Shown: positions 26,519-35,038 of the stretch, in pieces | How the letters are laid out: every line of letters starts with the position of its first letter | How positions within the stretch are numbered: the stretch's first letter is position 1 | Assembly: GCF_009711055.1 (NCBI RefSeq) | Contig: NZ_WMJY01000010.1 | Span: forward strand, 38,274 to 102,273 | From: Myroides pelagicus | GTDB taxonomy: Bacteria > Bacteroidota > Bacteroidia > Flavobacteriales > Flavobacteriaceae | Direction of reading: 5' to 3' | Length of the DNA: 64,000 nt | The notes under the pieces: model-generated | Database searches by the model: none | The model's input: only the letters and a program-made list of their open reading frames with translations | What the model was told of the DNA's origin: nothing | Translations under genes and position numbers: made by a program

Positions 26519-26680
26519 ACTTAATACAAATTTTCGCTTTTTGTCTTTTGTGTGATTGTTTTCTTTTTTAATTGTACACCTGTCGGAATACGTTGTTGCG
26601 TTTGTTGATATTCTTCTTGTATCTCTATCCGTTGTTACTGAGCTATATTGCCCTAAATCGTCTATATTATTTAGTTTGTA
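26519..26680 (-). pseudogene. Possible frameshifted 3' remnant of an unknown gene
   Basis: One minus-strand frame reads LNNIDDLGQYSSVTTD. After a one-base shift the next reads IEIQEEYQQTQQRIPTGVQ followed by LKKKTITQKTKSENLY and a stop. Together they look like a hydrophilic, Gln/Glu/Lys-rich C-terminus, more protein-like than the rest of this AT-rich spacer. I recognise no family. It could be chance. Confidence 0.25.
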
Positions 26681-26695
26681 CAGTGTCTTAAAACA

Positions 26696-26731
26696 GTAAA
26701 TGCTAAAGCAGTGAAGCTTTAGCATTTTTAT
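26696..26731. terminator. Terminator downstream of the acyltransferase gene
   Basis: AAATGCTAAAGC pairs with GCTTTAGCATTT around an AGTGAA loop, with T residues on the plus side and TTTACTGTTTT on the minus side. It probably works for the minus-strand acyltransferase gene, although the plus-strand tail is the stronger. Confidence 0.7.
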
Positions 26732-26773
26732 CTTTCTGTTTAAATAATAGACATTGTCTAATAGTGATTTTAC

Positions 26774-27337
26774 TTAATACAATTTTGGATTGTAGTTCTC
26801 GGGATACTTTGCCATCTCAGGATAGTAATAAGGACTGATTTTATCTAAAGCTTCTTCGAAACTTAAATCGCGTAAAGACATTAGTGCGAAGATCCCACAC
26901 TCTTTCTTTCGATAGTCTGCATAACATAATGCGATTGGAACATCTGCTTGTTTTGCTATTTGATAAAATCCTTGTTTCCACTTCTCTGAAAAGGAACGGG
27001 TACCTTCTGGTGTATTGACAATTGCTATCTTGTCCGCCTCATTAATTATGTCCACGGCATAAGCCACTAGATTTTGTCTTTTTGTACGATCGACTCCTAT
27101 GCAGCCTAATGCTTTGAAAAAAAATCCAAACCAAGATTTAGTATAGTAATCTTTTATAAACATTTTGAACGGTACTCCCATGATCCAAAAGCAAGCAAGG
27201 CTATAGTAAAAATCCCAATTTGATGTATGTGGGACACAGATTAAGACTGTTTTTTTTGCTTCATCTATAGAAATGCCATTTGTATTTAGTTTCCAACCGG
27301 TTACTCCTAACATTATTCGTCCCAGAAGTTTCTTCAT
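26774..27337 (-). CDS. 1-acyl-glycerol-3-phosphate acyltransferase-like protein
   Basis: A 187-residue membrane-associated acyltransferase of the PlsC superfamily. The catalytic NHxxxD motif appears in the variant HTSNWDFYYSL (about residues 37-47), and the glycerophosphate-binding EGTR box is present (VNTPEGTRSFSEKWKQGF). The change from NH to HTSNWD is common in a Bacteroidota subgroup whose substrate is uncertain (lysophospholipid or ornithine-lipid-type acylation). I start at the ATG at 27337; the open frame upstream lacks similarity. Confidence 0.88.
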   Translation of the reverse strand: MKKLLGRIMLGVTGWKLNTNGISIDEAKKTVLICVPHTSNWDFYYSLACFWIMGVPFKMFIKDYYTKSWFGFFFKALGCIGVDRTKRQNLVAYAVDIINEADKIAIVNTPEGTRSFSEKWKQGFYQIAKQADVPIALCYADYRKKECGIFALMSLRDLSFEEALDKISPYYYPEMAKYPENYNPKLY

Positions 27338-27741
27338 TTTGTTTGCTTTACAATTTATACGTGACAAATATAGGATAAAATGATTGTTGTCTAGCTTTAG
27401 ATGTTTTTTTCTAAAGAAGTGTTCACAATGAAATAACATTTTTTAAAAGATGAGATACTTAAAATCCTTTATGCAATCTGCTTGAGTACAGTGCGTGCTT
27501 GTTATTGTTATTTGTGTTTACGAGATTATTATTGAATTATCTTTTTGTTTTACACCATATTGTTTCATTGTGACTTTTTTTCTACATTGGACCATTGTCA
27601 AAATAAAGATTAGACAGTATATATGGGAGTATCGGTCTATATTCAACCAAGCTATATGTAGATAGTGACTGGATAATTTATTATCTAGCCTTTGTTTGAA
27701 GGTAATATGTAAACGCTATCGGCTATGATGTAAACATACAG

Positions 27742-27887
27742 CACCCCAAAGGGGTGTCTTAAAAAAGTGTACAGTAAATAGTCGGATTATAAACTAAAAC
27801 TGTACAGCTATAGTAGGACGAAACATTATTGTTTTTGTATGGTCGGGATATGATCGGGGCTTTTTTTGTAAAAATATCCCGACCATA
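27742..27887. repeat. Cluster of three inverted repeats (candidate small RNA)
   Basis: Three symmetrical elements follow one another: CACCCC-AAA-GGGGTG (27742-27756), TGTACAGT/ACTGTACA (27768-27775 with 27799-27806), and a perfect 14-bp pair TATGGTCGGGATAT/ATATCCCGACCATA (27838-27851 with 27874-27887) that encloses a run of seven T. Nothing coding explains them. Confidence 0.5.
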
Positions 27888-27998
27888 TCCTAATCAATAC
27901 TCATTCATTTTGAGATAATAGCAATACGGGGTTGGTTTTTACTAATAAGGCGATTGTAGACTATAAGTAGGTTTGTATTGATTTACTAGTGCGTATAA

Positions 27999-28034
27999 AT
28001 AAAAAAAGGAGTAGCGAGAGCAACTCCTTTTTTT
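27999..28034. terminator. Bidirectional terminator in the spacer
   Basis: AAAAAAAGGAGT pairs with ACTCCTTTTTTT around a loop of about ten bases (AGCGAGAGCA). It has strong T-runs on both strands although no annotated gene ends next to it, which supports transcription in the spacer. Confidence 0.7.
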
Positions 28035-28237
28035 GGGAAAAGTTTAGGAATATCCTAATCAAACAATTAGGACTTTGGTTTTTTATTGGTGTAAAAATAG
28101 TTTTATCCTTATAGGAAATTATATTTTATTTGGTGAAGCCTTGTAAAATCTGAGTAAAGGTAAGTTTTTGATAGTTTTATAGTCAATTTTTGACGTTGAT
28201 AAAGTAAGTCGGTTTTAAGTATCGAGATAAGTTGAAG

Positions 28238-28281
28238 TAACAAGGCAGCTTGTAAATTAATACAAACCGCCTTGTTGTTTT
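28238..28281 (-). terminator. Terminator after polA
   Basis: ACAAGGCGGTTTGTA pairs with TACAAGCTGCCTTGT (one bulge/mismatch region) around an AT-rich loop immediately behind the polA stop codon. Confidence 0.75.
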
Positions 28282-31114
28282 AATGGGCTTCTAGCCAATT
28301 TTCTCCTATGCCTAAATCAACGATTAAAGGAACACTCAGAGTGAAAGCACTTTCCATTTGCTCTTTGACCATCGTTTTTAAGTTGTCTAGTTCTTCTTTA
28401 TGTGCGTCAAATACCAGCTCATCATGTACCTGAAGCAATAGTTTTGATTTCCAGTTTTCCGATGTTAGTTTTTTATGAATATTAATCATTGCAATTTTGA
28501 TAATATCTGCAGCGCTACCTTGTATAGGAGCATTAACGGCATTTCGTTCGGCTGCACTTTTCACAACTGCATTGTGAGAGTTAATGTCTTTTAAATATCT
28601 CCTTCTTCCTAATATTGTTTGTACGTAACCATTTTCTCTAGCGAAGTCTATTTGCTTTGCAATATAATCTTTGAGTCTAGGGTATGTAGCATAATAGGTG
28701 TCAATTAATTCTTTACTTTCAGAGCGACTTAGATTGGTTTGATTGCTTAATCCAAAAGCAGATACACCATAGATAATTCCAAAGTTCACGGTCTTGGCGT
28801 GGCTACGTTGTTCTTTGGTTACCTCATTTAAAGGTACATTAAATACCTTGGCAGCTGTAGAGCGGTGGATATCCTCTCCGTTTTTAAATGATTCAATCAT
28901 GTTTGGTTCTTGACTAAGTGCCGCGATAATTCTCAATTCAATTTGTGAGTAATCGGCAGCCATGATGACAAAATTTTCATCTCTAGCAATAAAAGCTTTT
29001 CTCACTGATCGACCACGTTCGGTGCGAATTGGTATGTTTTGTAAGTTTGGATTATTTGAACTCAGACGTCCAGTAGCAGCTACAGCCTGCATGTACTCTG
29101 TATGTACACGATTCGTCTTTGGGTCAACCTGTTTAGGTAATGCATCAACATAGGTATTTTGCAACTTGATCAGTTGTCTCCAATCTAAAATATCTTGTAC
29201 TACTGTGTGTTTTGGCGCTAGGTCACTTAGGATTTCTTCGCCTGTTGCATATTGTCCTGTTTTTGTTTTTTTAGGTTTACTTCCTCCTATTTTAAGTTTT
29301 TCGAATAAAATATCACCTAATTGTTTTGGAGAGGCTAGGTTGAATTCTTCTCCGGCTTCAGTGTAGATATTTTTTTCTAATTGTTTGATGTCTTGATTTA
29401 ATGTACTTGAAAGTGATGCTAAGAAGTCGATGTCTAAGCGAATACCTTCACTCTCCATATCAGCAAGTACAGATACTAGTGGAACTTCAATGTTTTTGAA
29501 TAAATCAATTGTATTTGTTGCTTGGAGTTGTGGTTCGAAGCATTCTTTTAGTTGATATGTTATGTCGGCGTCTTCTCCTGCATATTCTTTTACAAGTGTA
29601 GGGTCGATATCACGCATACTTTTTTGATTCTTTCCTTTTTTGCCAATTAGTTCTTCAATTGGCTGAGGAGAGTACTTCAGGTAAGTTTCAGCTAGTATAT
29701 CCATGTTGTGGCGCATATCTGGATTGATTAAGTAATGCGCAATCATGGTATCAAATAAAGGTCCTTTTACAGCAACATTATATTGCTTTAATACTTTGAT
29801 ATCGTATTTTAGGTTTTGGCCTATTTTTTCAATCTGTTCAGCTTCAAAGAAGGGTTTGAATAAGTCAATTACTTCTTGTGCTTCTGTTTTGTCTTCAGGG
29901 AAAGGTACGTAGAATGCAGCTCCTTTCTGATAAGAAAAAGCTATTCCTACTAGCTCTGCGTTAAGAGCATCTATTCCTGTAGTCTCTGTGTCAAAGCACA
30001 CGCTGTGTTGTTGTAGTAAGTTTTGAATCAATAAACGGATACTCATTTTGCTATCGCAAATTTGATACACATGAGTGGTTGTATTCAAATTACAAAAATA
30101 GGGAGTCTCTGTGGAAATATCATTATTTGCCTCGCCAAATAACGAAAACTGATCGTCCGTACTGGTAGGTTTTGTAGGTGTAGCTGATACAGGTGTCGTA
30201 CTTGTATTATTCCCAGGCGCAACATTGTCTACATTAAATATTTTGTCGAATTGCTCTTTCATACGTCTAAACTCTAATTCAATGAATAGAGCTTCTGACT
30301 TTTCGATATCAGGACGTTCTAGTTCAAATTGCTTAGCGTTAAATGTAACGGGGCAATCAAGCATGATCGTCGCTAATTGCTTAGATAGTAATCCTTGTGC
30401 TTTGTTTTCTTCTATCTTCTCCTTCATTTTTCCTTTAAGCTCATGTGTATTCGCTAAAAGATTTTCTAAACTACCATATTCTTTCAAGAATTTTTTGGCT
30501 GTTTTTTCTCCAACTCCAGGAAGTCCAGGAATGTTGTCCACTGAGTCTCCCATCATTCCAAGGAAATCAATTACTTGTAAGGGATCCTCTATCTCGAATT
30601 TTTCTTTAACCTCATTAACTCCCCATATTTCTACTCCATTACCCATACGTGCAGGTTTGTACATAAAGATGTTTTCTGATACTAATTGCGCGTAATCTTT
30701 ATCAGGTGTAACCATGTATACGGTGAAGTTTTCTTTTTCAGCTTGTTTTGATAGTGTTCCAATTAAGTCATCTGCTTCATAACCACTTTCTTCAATAATA
30801 GGAATGTGCATAGCATTCAAAATCTCTTTGATATAGGGAACGGCTATTTTTATAGCCTCAGGTGTTTCATCGCGATTAGCTTTGTACGCAGGAAATAATT
30901 CCAATCGATCTTTACTTCCTCCTTTGTCAAAGGCAACGGCTAAATGATCTGGTTTCTCTTTTTTAATTACTTCTAAGAGTGAATTCATAAAACCTAATAC
31001 TGCAGATGTGTCTAGACCTTTAGAGTTAATTCGAGGATTTTTAATAAAAGCGTAATACCCTCTAAAGATTAAGGCATAAGCATCTAGAAGAAATAGACGT
31101 TGTTTAGTTTCCAT
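28280..31114 (-). CDS. polA: DNA polymerase I
   Basis: A 944-residue three-domain enzyme for Okazaki-fragment maturation and repair. The N-terminal 5'-3' exonuclease (1-290) starts LFLLDAYALIFRGYYAF and has YEADDLIGTLS and GDSVDNIPGLPGVGEKTA. The 3'-5' proofreading domain begins around residue 373 with FDTETTGID, so the catalytic DxE pair is intact. The polymerase domain has motif A AADYSQIELR (about 720), motif B VNFGIIYGVS and motif C QVHDELVFD (about 896). A Thr/Ser/Pro-rich linker (about 300-330) joins the first two domains. It is transcribed alone and diverges from the metallophosphoesterase gene. Confidence 0.98.
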   Translation of the reverse strand: METKQRLFLLDAYALIFRGYYAFIKNPRINSKGLDTSAVLGFMNSLLEVIKKEKPDHLAVAFDKGGSKDRLELFPAYKANRDETPEAIKIAVPYIKEILNAMHIPIIEESGYEADDLIGTLSKQAEKENFTVYMVTPDKDYAQLVSENIFMYKPARMGNGVEIWGVNEVKEKFEIEDPLQVIDFLGMMGDSVDNIPGLPGVGEKTAKKFLKEYGSLENLLANTHELKGKMKEKIEENKAQGLLSKQLATIMLDCPVTFNAKQFELERPDIEKSEALFIELEFRRMKEQFDKIFNVDNVAPGNNTSTTPVSATPTKPTSTDDQFSLFGEANNDISTETPYFCNLNTTTHVYQICDSKMSIRLLIQNLLQQHSVCFDTETTGIDALNAELVGIAFSYQKGAAFYVPFPEDKTEAQEVIDLFKPFFEAEQIEKIGQNLKYDIKVLKQYNVAVKGPLFDTMIAHYLINPDMRHNMDILAETYLKYSPQPIEELIGKKGKNQKSMRDIDPTLVKEYAGEDADITYQLKECFEPQLQATNTIDLFKNIEVPLVSVLADMESEGIRLDIDFLASLSSTLNQDIKQLEKNIYTEAGEEFNLASPKQLGDILFEKLKIGGSKPKKTKTGQYATGEEILSDLAPKHTVVQDILDWRQLIKLQNTYVDALPKQVDPKTNRVHTEYMQAVAATGRLSSNNPNLQNIPIRTERGRSVRKAFIARDENFVIMAADYSQIELRIIAALSQEPNMIESFKNGEDIHRSTAAKVFNVPLNEVTKEQRSHAKTVNFGIIYGVSAFGLSNQTNLSRSESKELIDTYYATYPRLKDYIAKQIDFARENGYVQTILGRRRYLKDINSHNAVVKSAAERNAVNAPIQGSAADIIKIAMINIHKKLTSENWKSKLLLQVHDELVFDAHKEELDNLKTMVKEQMESAFTLSVPLIVDLGIGENWLEAH

Positions 31115-31270
31115 AGGAAGTTGATTTTATTTTTTTATTTTAAGAATTCAAAGATACATAATTTGCGCAAGGGTTTGAAAATTGTATTCTAATAAGTCCG
31201 TGGTAAAAAGGGTATTAAATTGTGTTAAAGGTCTTTATTAGACTATTTCAAAAAGCTACATTTGAAGTAA

Positions 31271-32554
31271 ATGCACGAACAGATGTTGAGATTTTTACTA
31301 TTAGGAATTGTATTATTATTTATTGAATTTTATAGCTATCAGGCATTCAAGTTATATTTTAAGCGATTTTCTACACGACTGATTTATATTATCGTTTCCG
31401 TACTACTTGTTGTTTTCATCGCGTATGGCTTCTCAACATTTGATCCCAAGACACCAGATATGCATTGGTCTCTGTGGTCAGGAGCACTGGTTTTACTATT
31501 GTATTTACCTAAGTTGATAATCACAGTTTTACTGCTATGTGAGGATATCGTACGCATTGTGCTAGGGGTGAGTAGTTATCTTAAGCGAGAGTATATCAAT
31601 TGGAATATAAAGGATCCTTCAAAAAAGCTAAAGAGTGATGAAGACGGCTTCTTGCCGAGTAGAAGAAAGTTTGTATCTAATATAGCTTTAGGGATTGCTT
31701 CTATACCTTTTATTTCCGTGTTACATGGAATTACTATTGGTCGTTATCGCTTTCAGGTTTATGAGCATATCATTGAGTTTGAAGACTTACCAGTAGCTTT
31801 TGATGGTTTTCGATTTACTCAGTTATCCGATATTCACTGCGGAAGTTTTGATAATTTAGAAAAGCTACAGCATGCTGTTGACCTGATAAATAGCCAGCGA
31901 TCAGATGCTCTTTTGTTTACAGGAGACCTGGTTAATAGCGTAGCAAGTGAAATGAATCCTTGGTTATCAACATTTCAAAATATACGACCTCATACATTTG
32001 GTAAATTCTCTATATTGGGCAATCACGATTATGGAACTTATGCTCGTTGGGAAACGAAAGAATTAGAAGAGGAAAACTTTAAGGCGATTTGTAATTTAAG
32101 CGATCAGATGGGCTTTCAATTACTCAGAAATGAACATGTTCGCTTAACTAAAGAAGGTCAAAGTATTTGTATTGTCGGTGTTGAAAACTGGGGAACTAAT
32201 GGTAAGTTTATGAAATATGGTAATCTAGATGCTGCAACAGAAGGGGTAGGAGCTTCAGACTTTAAGATTTTAATGAGCCATGACCCTTCTCATTGGGAAG
32301 CAAAAGTATTAGAACATCCTAAGCAATTTCAGTTGACTTTATCAGGGCATACTCATGGTTCTCAGTTTGGTATCGAGATTCCAGGCTTTTTGCGTTGGAG
32401 TCCAGTACAATACATCTATAAGCAGTGGGCTGGACTATATGAGCAAATGGGAAAATATTTATATGTGAACAGAGGTTTTGGTTATCATGCTTATAAGGGA
32501 CGTACAGGTATATGGCCTGAAATTACGGTTATAGAATTACGATTAAAAAAGTAA
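31271..32554 (+). CDS. Membrane-anchored metallophosphoesterase (YkuE/YaeI type)
   Basis: A 427-residue protein with about three N-terminal transmembrane helices (1-100), a linker with an RRKF-type segment and hydrophobic stretch, and a calcineurin-like phosphoesterase domain from about 165. Metal ligands are seen in LSDIHCG, LFTGDLVN, LGNHDYG, MSHDPSHW and LSGHTHGSQFG. Relatives hydrolyse UDP-diacylglucosamine or phospholipid pyrophosphates at the membrane; the substrate here is not known. The ATG lies seven bases after a TACATTTG box (31257-31264), so the mRNA may be leaderless. Confidence 0.92.
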   Translation: MHEQMLRFLLLGIVLLFIEFYSYQAFKLYFKRFSTRLIYIIVSVLLVVFIAYGFSTFDPKTPDMHWSLWSGALVLLLYLPKLIITVLLLCEDIVRIVLGVSSYLKREYINWNIKDPSKKLKSDEDGFLPSRRKFVSNIALGIASIPFISVLHGITIGRYRFQVYEHIIEFEDLPVAFDGFRFTQLSDIHCGSFDNLEKLQHAVDLINSQRSDALLFTGDLVNSVASEMNPWLSTFQNIRPHTFGKFSILGNHDYGTYARWETKELEEENFKAICNLSDQMGFQLLRNEHVRLTKEGQSICIVGVENWGTNGKFMKYGNLDAATEGVGASDFKILMSHDPSHWEAKVLEHPKQFQLTLSGHTHGSQFGIEIPGFLRWSPVQYIYKQWAGLYEQMGKYLYVNRGFGYHAYKGRTGIWPEITVIELRLKK

Positions 32555-32628
32555 TTTTTCGCAATAAAAAATATATTTTTGTATATCTAGATAAATTAAA
32601 AACAGACAAATAATAAAAACAGAAGTTT

Positions 32629-32925
32629 ATGTCAAAATTTGGGGATTTAGTTGAAAAAGAGGTGCCGGTACTCATTTACTTTCATGCTAAATGGAATGAA
32701 GGATGTGATAAAATGGAACCAGTGTTGTATGATGTTGCTGCTGCGATGGGAGACCGTATCCAGATAGTGAAAATAGCTGTAGAGAAGAATGTAGAACTAG
32801 TAGAAGCGTTGCGTATTAAACAAGTTCCAACGATGTTATTGTATAAGAATAGTACAATGATTTGGAGACAAGCAGATGTAATGGATGCTAATTCATTAAT
32901 TAATGTAATGCATTCTTTGTTATAG
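32629..32925 (+). CDS. Thioredoxin-fold protein with incomplete active site
   Basis: A 98-residue single-domain thioredoxin-like protein. The strand-loop YFHAKWNEGCDKMEPVLYDVA aligns with the WCGPC region, but only the second cysteine remains (Cys26; Asn23 replaces the first). The cis-proline loop is intact (QVPTMLLY). It cannot do normal dithiol/disulfide exchange; a monothiol, chaperone or scaffold role is possible. Its last 6 bp overlap the end of the convergent deacetylase gene. Confidence 0.88.
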   Translation: MSKFGDLVEKEVPVLIYFHAKWNEGCDKMEPVLYDVAAAMGDRIQIVKIAVEKNVELVEALRIKQVPTMLLYKNSTMIWRQADVMDANSLINVMHSLL

Positions 32926-33543
32926 AATATCGAAATGATATCCTTTAGCTAATATTGATTCGATTAATTGAGGCAAACTAGTTTGTAGATTTTTTTGCGC
33001 TTTAATGCTATCGTGAAAAACGATAATACTTCCCTTTTTAATATTTTTTAATCCACGTACAAGGCATTGTTTGGGTGTGATTGTTTGATCATAATCTTTT
33101 GTAACATTGTGCCACATAATTATTTCATAGCCTTTGTGTTGTAATTCTTTTGCTTGCTTTCTGGTTATCTTACCATAAGGAGGTCTAAGTAAAAAGGTCT
33201 TAGTAGGAGAATGGAGTGCTATTTGTTCTTCGCATAGCATAATATTATCTAAGTACACCTCTGTAGGAGTTTTCCATCCATTTAAATGATTGAAAGTATG
33301 GTTGCCAATTTGGTGTCCTTCCTTTACGATGCGTTGAAATATTGTAGGATGTTTTCGAATATTATCACCTATACAAAAAAACGTTGCTTTTATTTGATAT
33401 TGAGCTAGTGTATCTAATACCCATTCTGTTATTTCGGGAATGGGACCATCATCAAAAGTTAGATAAACTTTTTTGTCTTTTGTTTTTCTCAGCCAAGTAT
33501 AAGTTGGGAAAAGAAAGGGTAGTATGTGGTGAGATAAATTCAT
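32920..33543 (-). CDS. Polysaccharide deacetylase (NodB-like, CE4)
   Basis: A 207-residue carbohydrate esterase with all CE4 motifs in order: LTFDDGPIPEIT (motif 1), IGNHTFNHLNGW (H-x3-H metal site), RPPYGK (motif 3), MWHNVTKDYD (motif 4) and IIVFHDS (motif 5). It would remove N-acetyl groups from a glycan such as peptidoglycan or a surface polysaccharide. No clear signal peptide: the N-terminus MNLSHHILPFLFPTYTWLRK is only weakly hydrophobic, so its location is uncertain. Confidence 0.93.
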   Translation of the reverse strand: MNLSHHILPFLFPTYTWLRKTKDKKVYLTFDDGPIPEITEWVLDTLAQYQIKATFFCIGDNIRKHPTIFQRIVKEGHQIGNHTFNHLNGWKTPTEVYLDNIMLCEEQIALHSPTKTFLLRPPYGKITRKQAKELQHKGYEIIMWHNVTKDYDQTITPKQCLVRGLKNIKKGSIIVFHDSIKAQKNLQTSLPQLIESILAKGYHFDIL

Positions 33544-33561
33544 AAAAACAAAGATAAAAAA

Positions 33562-33592
33562 AGAGTGGTTGATAAATTTTCAACCACTCTAA
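33562..33592. terminator. Hairpin upstream of the deacetylase gene and downstream of the efflux operon
   Basis: AGAGTGGTTGA pairs with TCAACCACTCT around a 7-nt AT loop, with A/T runs on the plus side. It ends the minus-strand efflux operon. Confidence 0.75.
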
Positions 33593-33625
33593 AATAATTA
33601 TCGAATAAACAATTAACTATAGGCG

Positions 33626-35035
33626 TTATTTAACTCCACCACCAACAGCTCTATATAAAGAAACTAAGGCATTCAGTTGTGCTACTTCAGTATTGATATA
33701 GACAATCTCTGCCGCTAAGGCTCTTTCTCTTGCTGTAAGAACATCAAGATAAGTTGCTAAACCTTGTACTAGTAGTTCTTCTGAATAATCAGTAGCTAGT
33801 TGGTATGATTTATATTCTTGTTCTTTAAGCACTAATTTTTCTTTAGCACTCTCATAGTTGTATAAAGCATCTGAAACTTCTTTAGAAGCGTTTAATACAG
33901 ATTTTTTATAGTTTAAATAAGCTTTCTCTTGATTTGCTTGTGCAACTTGATGTTGAGTTCTTATTTGTCTTCCATTTAATAGAGGTTGCGTTAATCCACC
34001 AATAATATTAGCGAATAAAGAGTTTGTATTAAACAAATCGTCAAATTGTAAGCTTTGTAGACCTCCATTAGCTGTAATTCTGAAAGAAGGGTAGAAGTTA
34101 CTACGTGCTACATTAGTCATTTCAAATGCATTAACTAATCCATATTCAGCTGCTCTTACATCTGGTCTATTGCTCAATAGTTGATAAGGAACACCAATTG
34201 TTAATTCTGCATTGATGTTTTGCCCTGCAAGTTTACCTCTTTCAATTTCTGTAGGCGAATCACCTAGTAAAATACTAAAAGTATTTTCTGTAAGTTTAAT
34301 ACTATTATTGATATCAACTAATAAGGCTTGTGCATTGTACAATTGTGCTTGTGTTTGCTTTACAGCAACTTCATTTACTTGCCCTGCTTCTTTTAAAGCT
34401 TCGATAGTTTCTACACTTTTTTCTCTGTTGGCAATGGTTTGCTCAGTAATTGCTTTTTGTTGATCAAGTGCTAATAATTGAAAATAGGTACTTGCAACAG
34501 TTGAGATTAACTGTGTTTTTACTGTTTGATGAGCGGCAACAGATTGTAAATAACTAGCCGAGCTAGCGCGTTTTCCACTTCTGATTTTCCCCCAGACATC
34601 TAACTCCCATGAGAATTGTCCAGTCACATCGTATAAGTCAGTTTTCACACGAGTATTTCCAGCCATGATGCCTTGTGGTCCGTTTTTAGAAACAACTGAA
34701 TGTGTGTAGTTAGTTCCTAAATTTAATGTAGGAGCATATCCCCATTTCCCTTGCTGCATATATGCTTGTGCAGCATTCATGTTCTCTAAAGCTATACGGA
34801 TATCTAAGTTGTTCTCTAAAGCTTTGTCAATGTATTGTTTTAAAATATCATCAGAGAATAGCTCTTTCCATGACACGTTGGCCATAGAAAGAGTATCTTG
34901 AGATATATTGTCTGTTCTGAAGTATTGCTCGTCGATTACCTCTGGTCTATCGTACTTTTTAGCGACAAAACAAGATTGCATTGTCAATCCTAAAATAGCA
35001 ATAGGTATAACTCTATATAAAATTTGTCTTTTCAT
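33626..35035 (-). CDS. Efflux outer-membrane lipoprotein (TolC/OprM, NodT family)
   Basis: A 469-residue outer-membrane factor with a lipoprotein signal (LGLTMQSC, Cys22) and two repeated OEP domains; SNRPDVRAAEYGLVNAFEMTNVARSNFYPSF is the typical repeat joint. It forms the trimeric exit duct of the pump whose adaptor and RND transporter are the next genes upstream on this strand (3-bp gap to the transporter gene). Ends VSLYRAVGGG as do NodT-family members. Confidence 0.95.
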   Translation of the reverse strand: MKRQILYRVIPIAILGLTMQSCFVAKKYDRPEVIDEQYFRTDNISQDTLSMANVSWKELFSDDILKQYIDKALENNLDIRIALENMNAAQAYMQQGKWGYAPTLNLGTNYTHSVVSKNGPQGIMAGNTRVKTDLYDVTGQFSWELDVWGKIRSGKRASSASYLQSVAAHQTVKTQLISTVASTYFQLLALDQQKAITEQTIANREKSVETIEALKEAGQVNEVAVKQTQAQLYNAQALLVDINNSIKLTENTFSILLGDSPTEIERGKLAGQNINAELTIGVPYQLLSNRPDVRAAEYGLVNAFEMTNVARSNFYPSFRITANGGLQSLQFDDLFNTNSLFANIIGGLTQPLLNGRQIRTQHQVAQANQEKAYLNYKKSVLNASKEVSDALYNYESAKEKLVLKEQEYKSYQLATDYSEELLVQGLATYLDVLTARERALAAEIVYINTEVAQLNALVSLYRAVGGGVK

Positions 35036-35038
35036 TTC

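Larger units (their letters stand above)
26363..26773. other. Intergenic region with terminator and possible gene remnant
   Basis: Between the rplM promoter and the acyltransferase gene I find no intact gene. A hairpin at 26697-26730 can end the acyltransferase transcript. A minus-strand stretch at about 26519-26680 reads like the degraded end of a protein in two frames (listed separately). Confidence 0.5.
27338..28279. other. Gene-poor 0.94-kb region with a cluster of hairpins
   Basis: No convincing coding sequence on either strand. It holds the hairpin cluster at 27.74-27.89 kb, a bidirectional terminator at 28.00-28.03 kb and the polA terminator at 28.24-28.28 kb. The rest (27.34-27.74 and 28.03-28.24 kb) is AT-rich without recognisable signals. 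Confidence 0.6.

Noticed and set aside
27478..27520. Possible third, partial copy of the dispersed element (GCTTGAGTACAGTGCGTGCTTG)
   Set aside because: Only scattered short matches of about seven bases, with no shared order over the 108-bp length.
30225..30695. 156-codon plus-strand frame
   Set aside because: Antisense to polA, Ser/Pro/Leu-rich and without family match.
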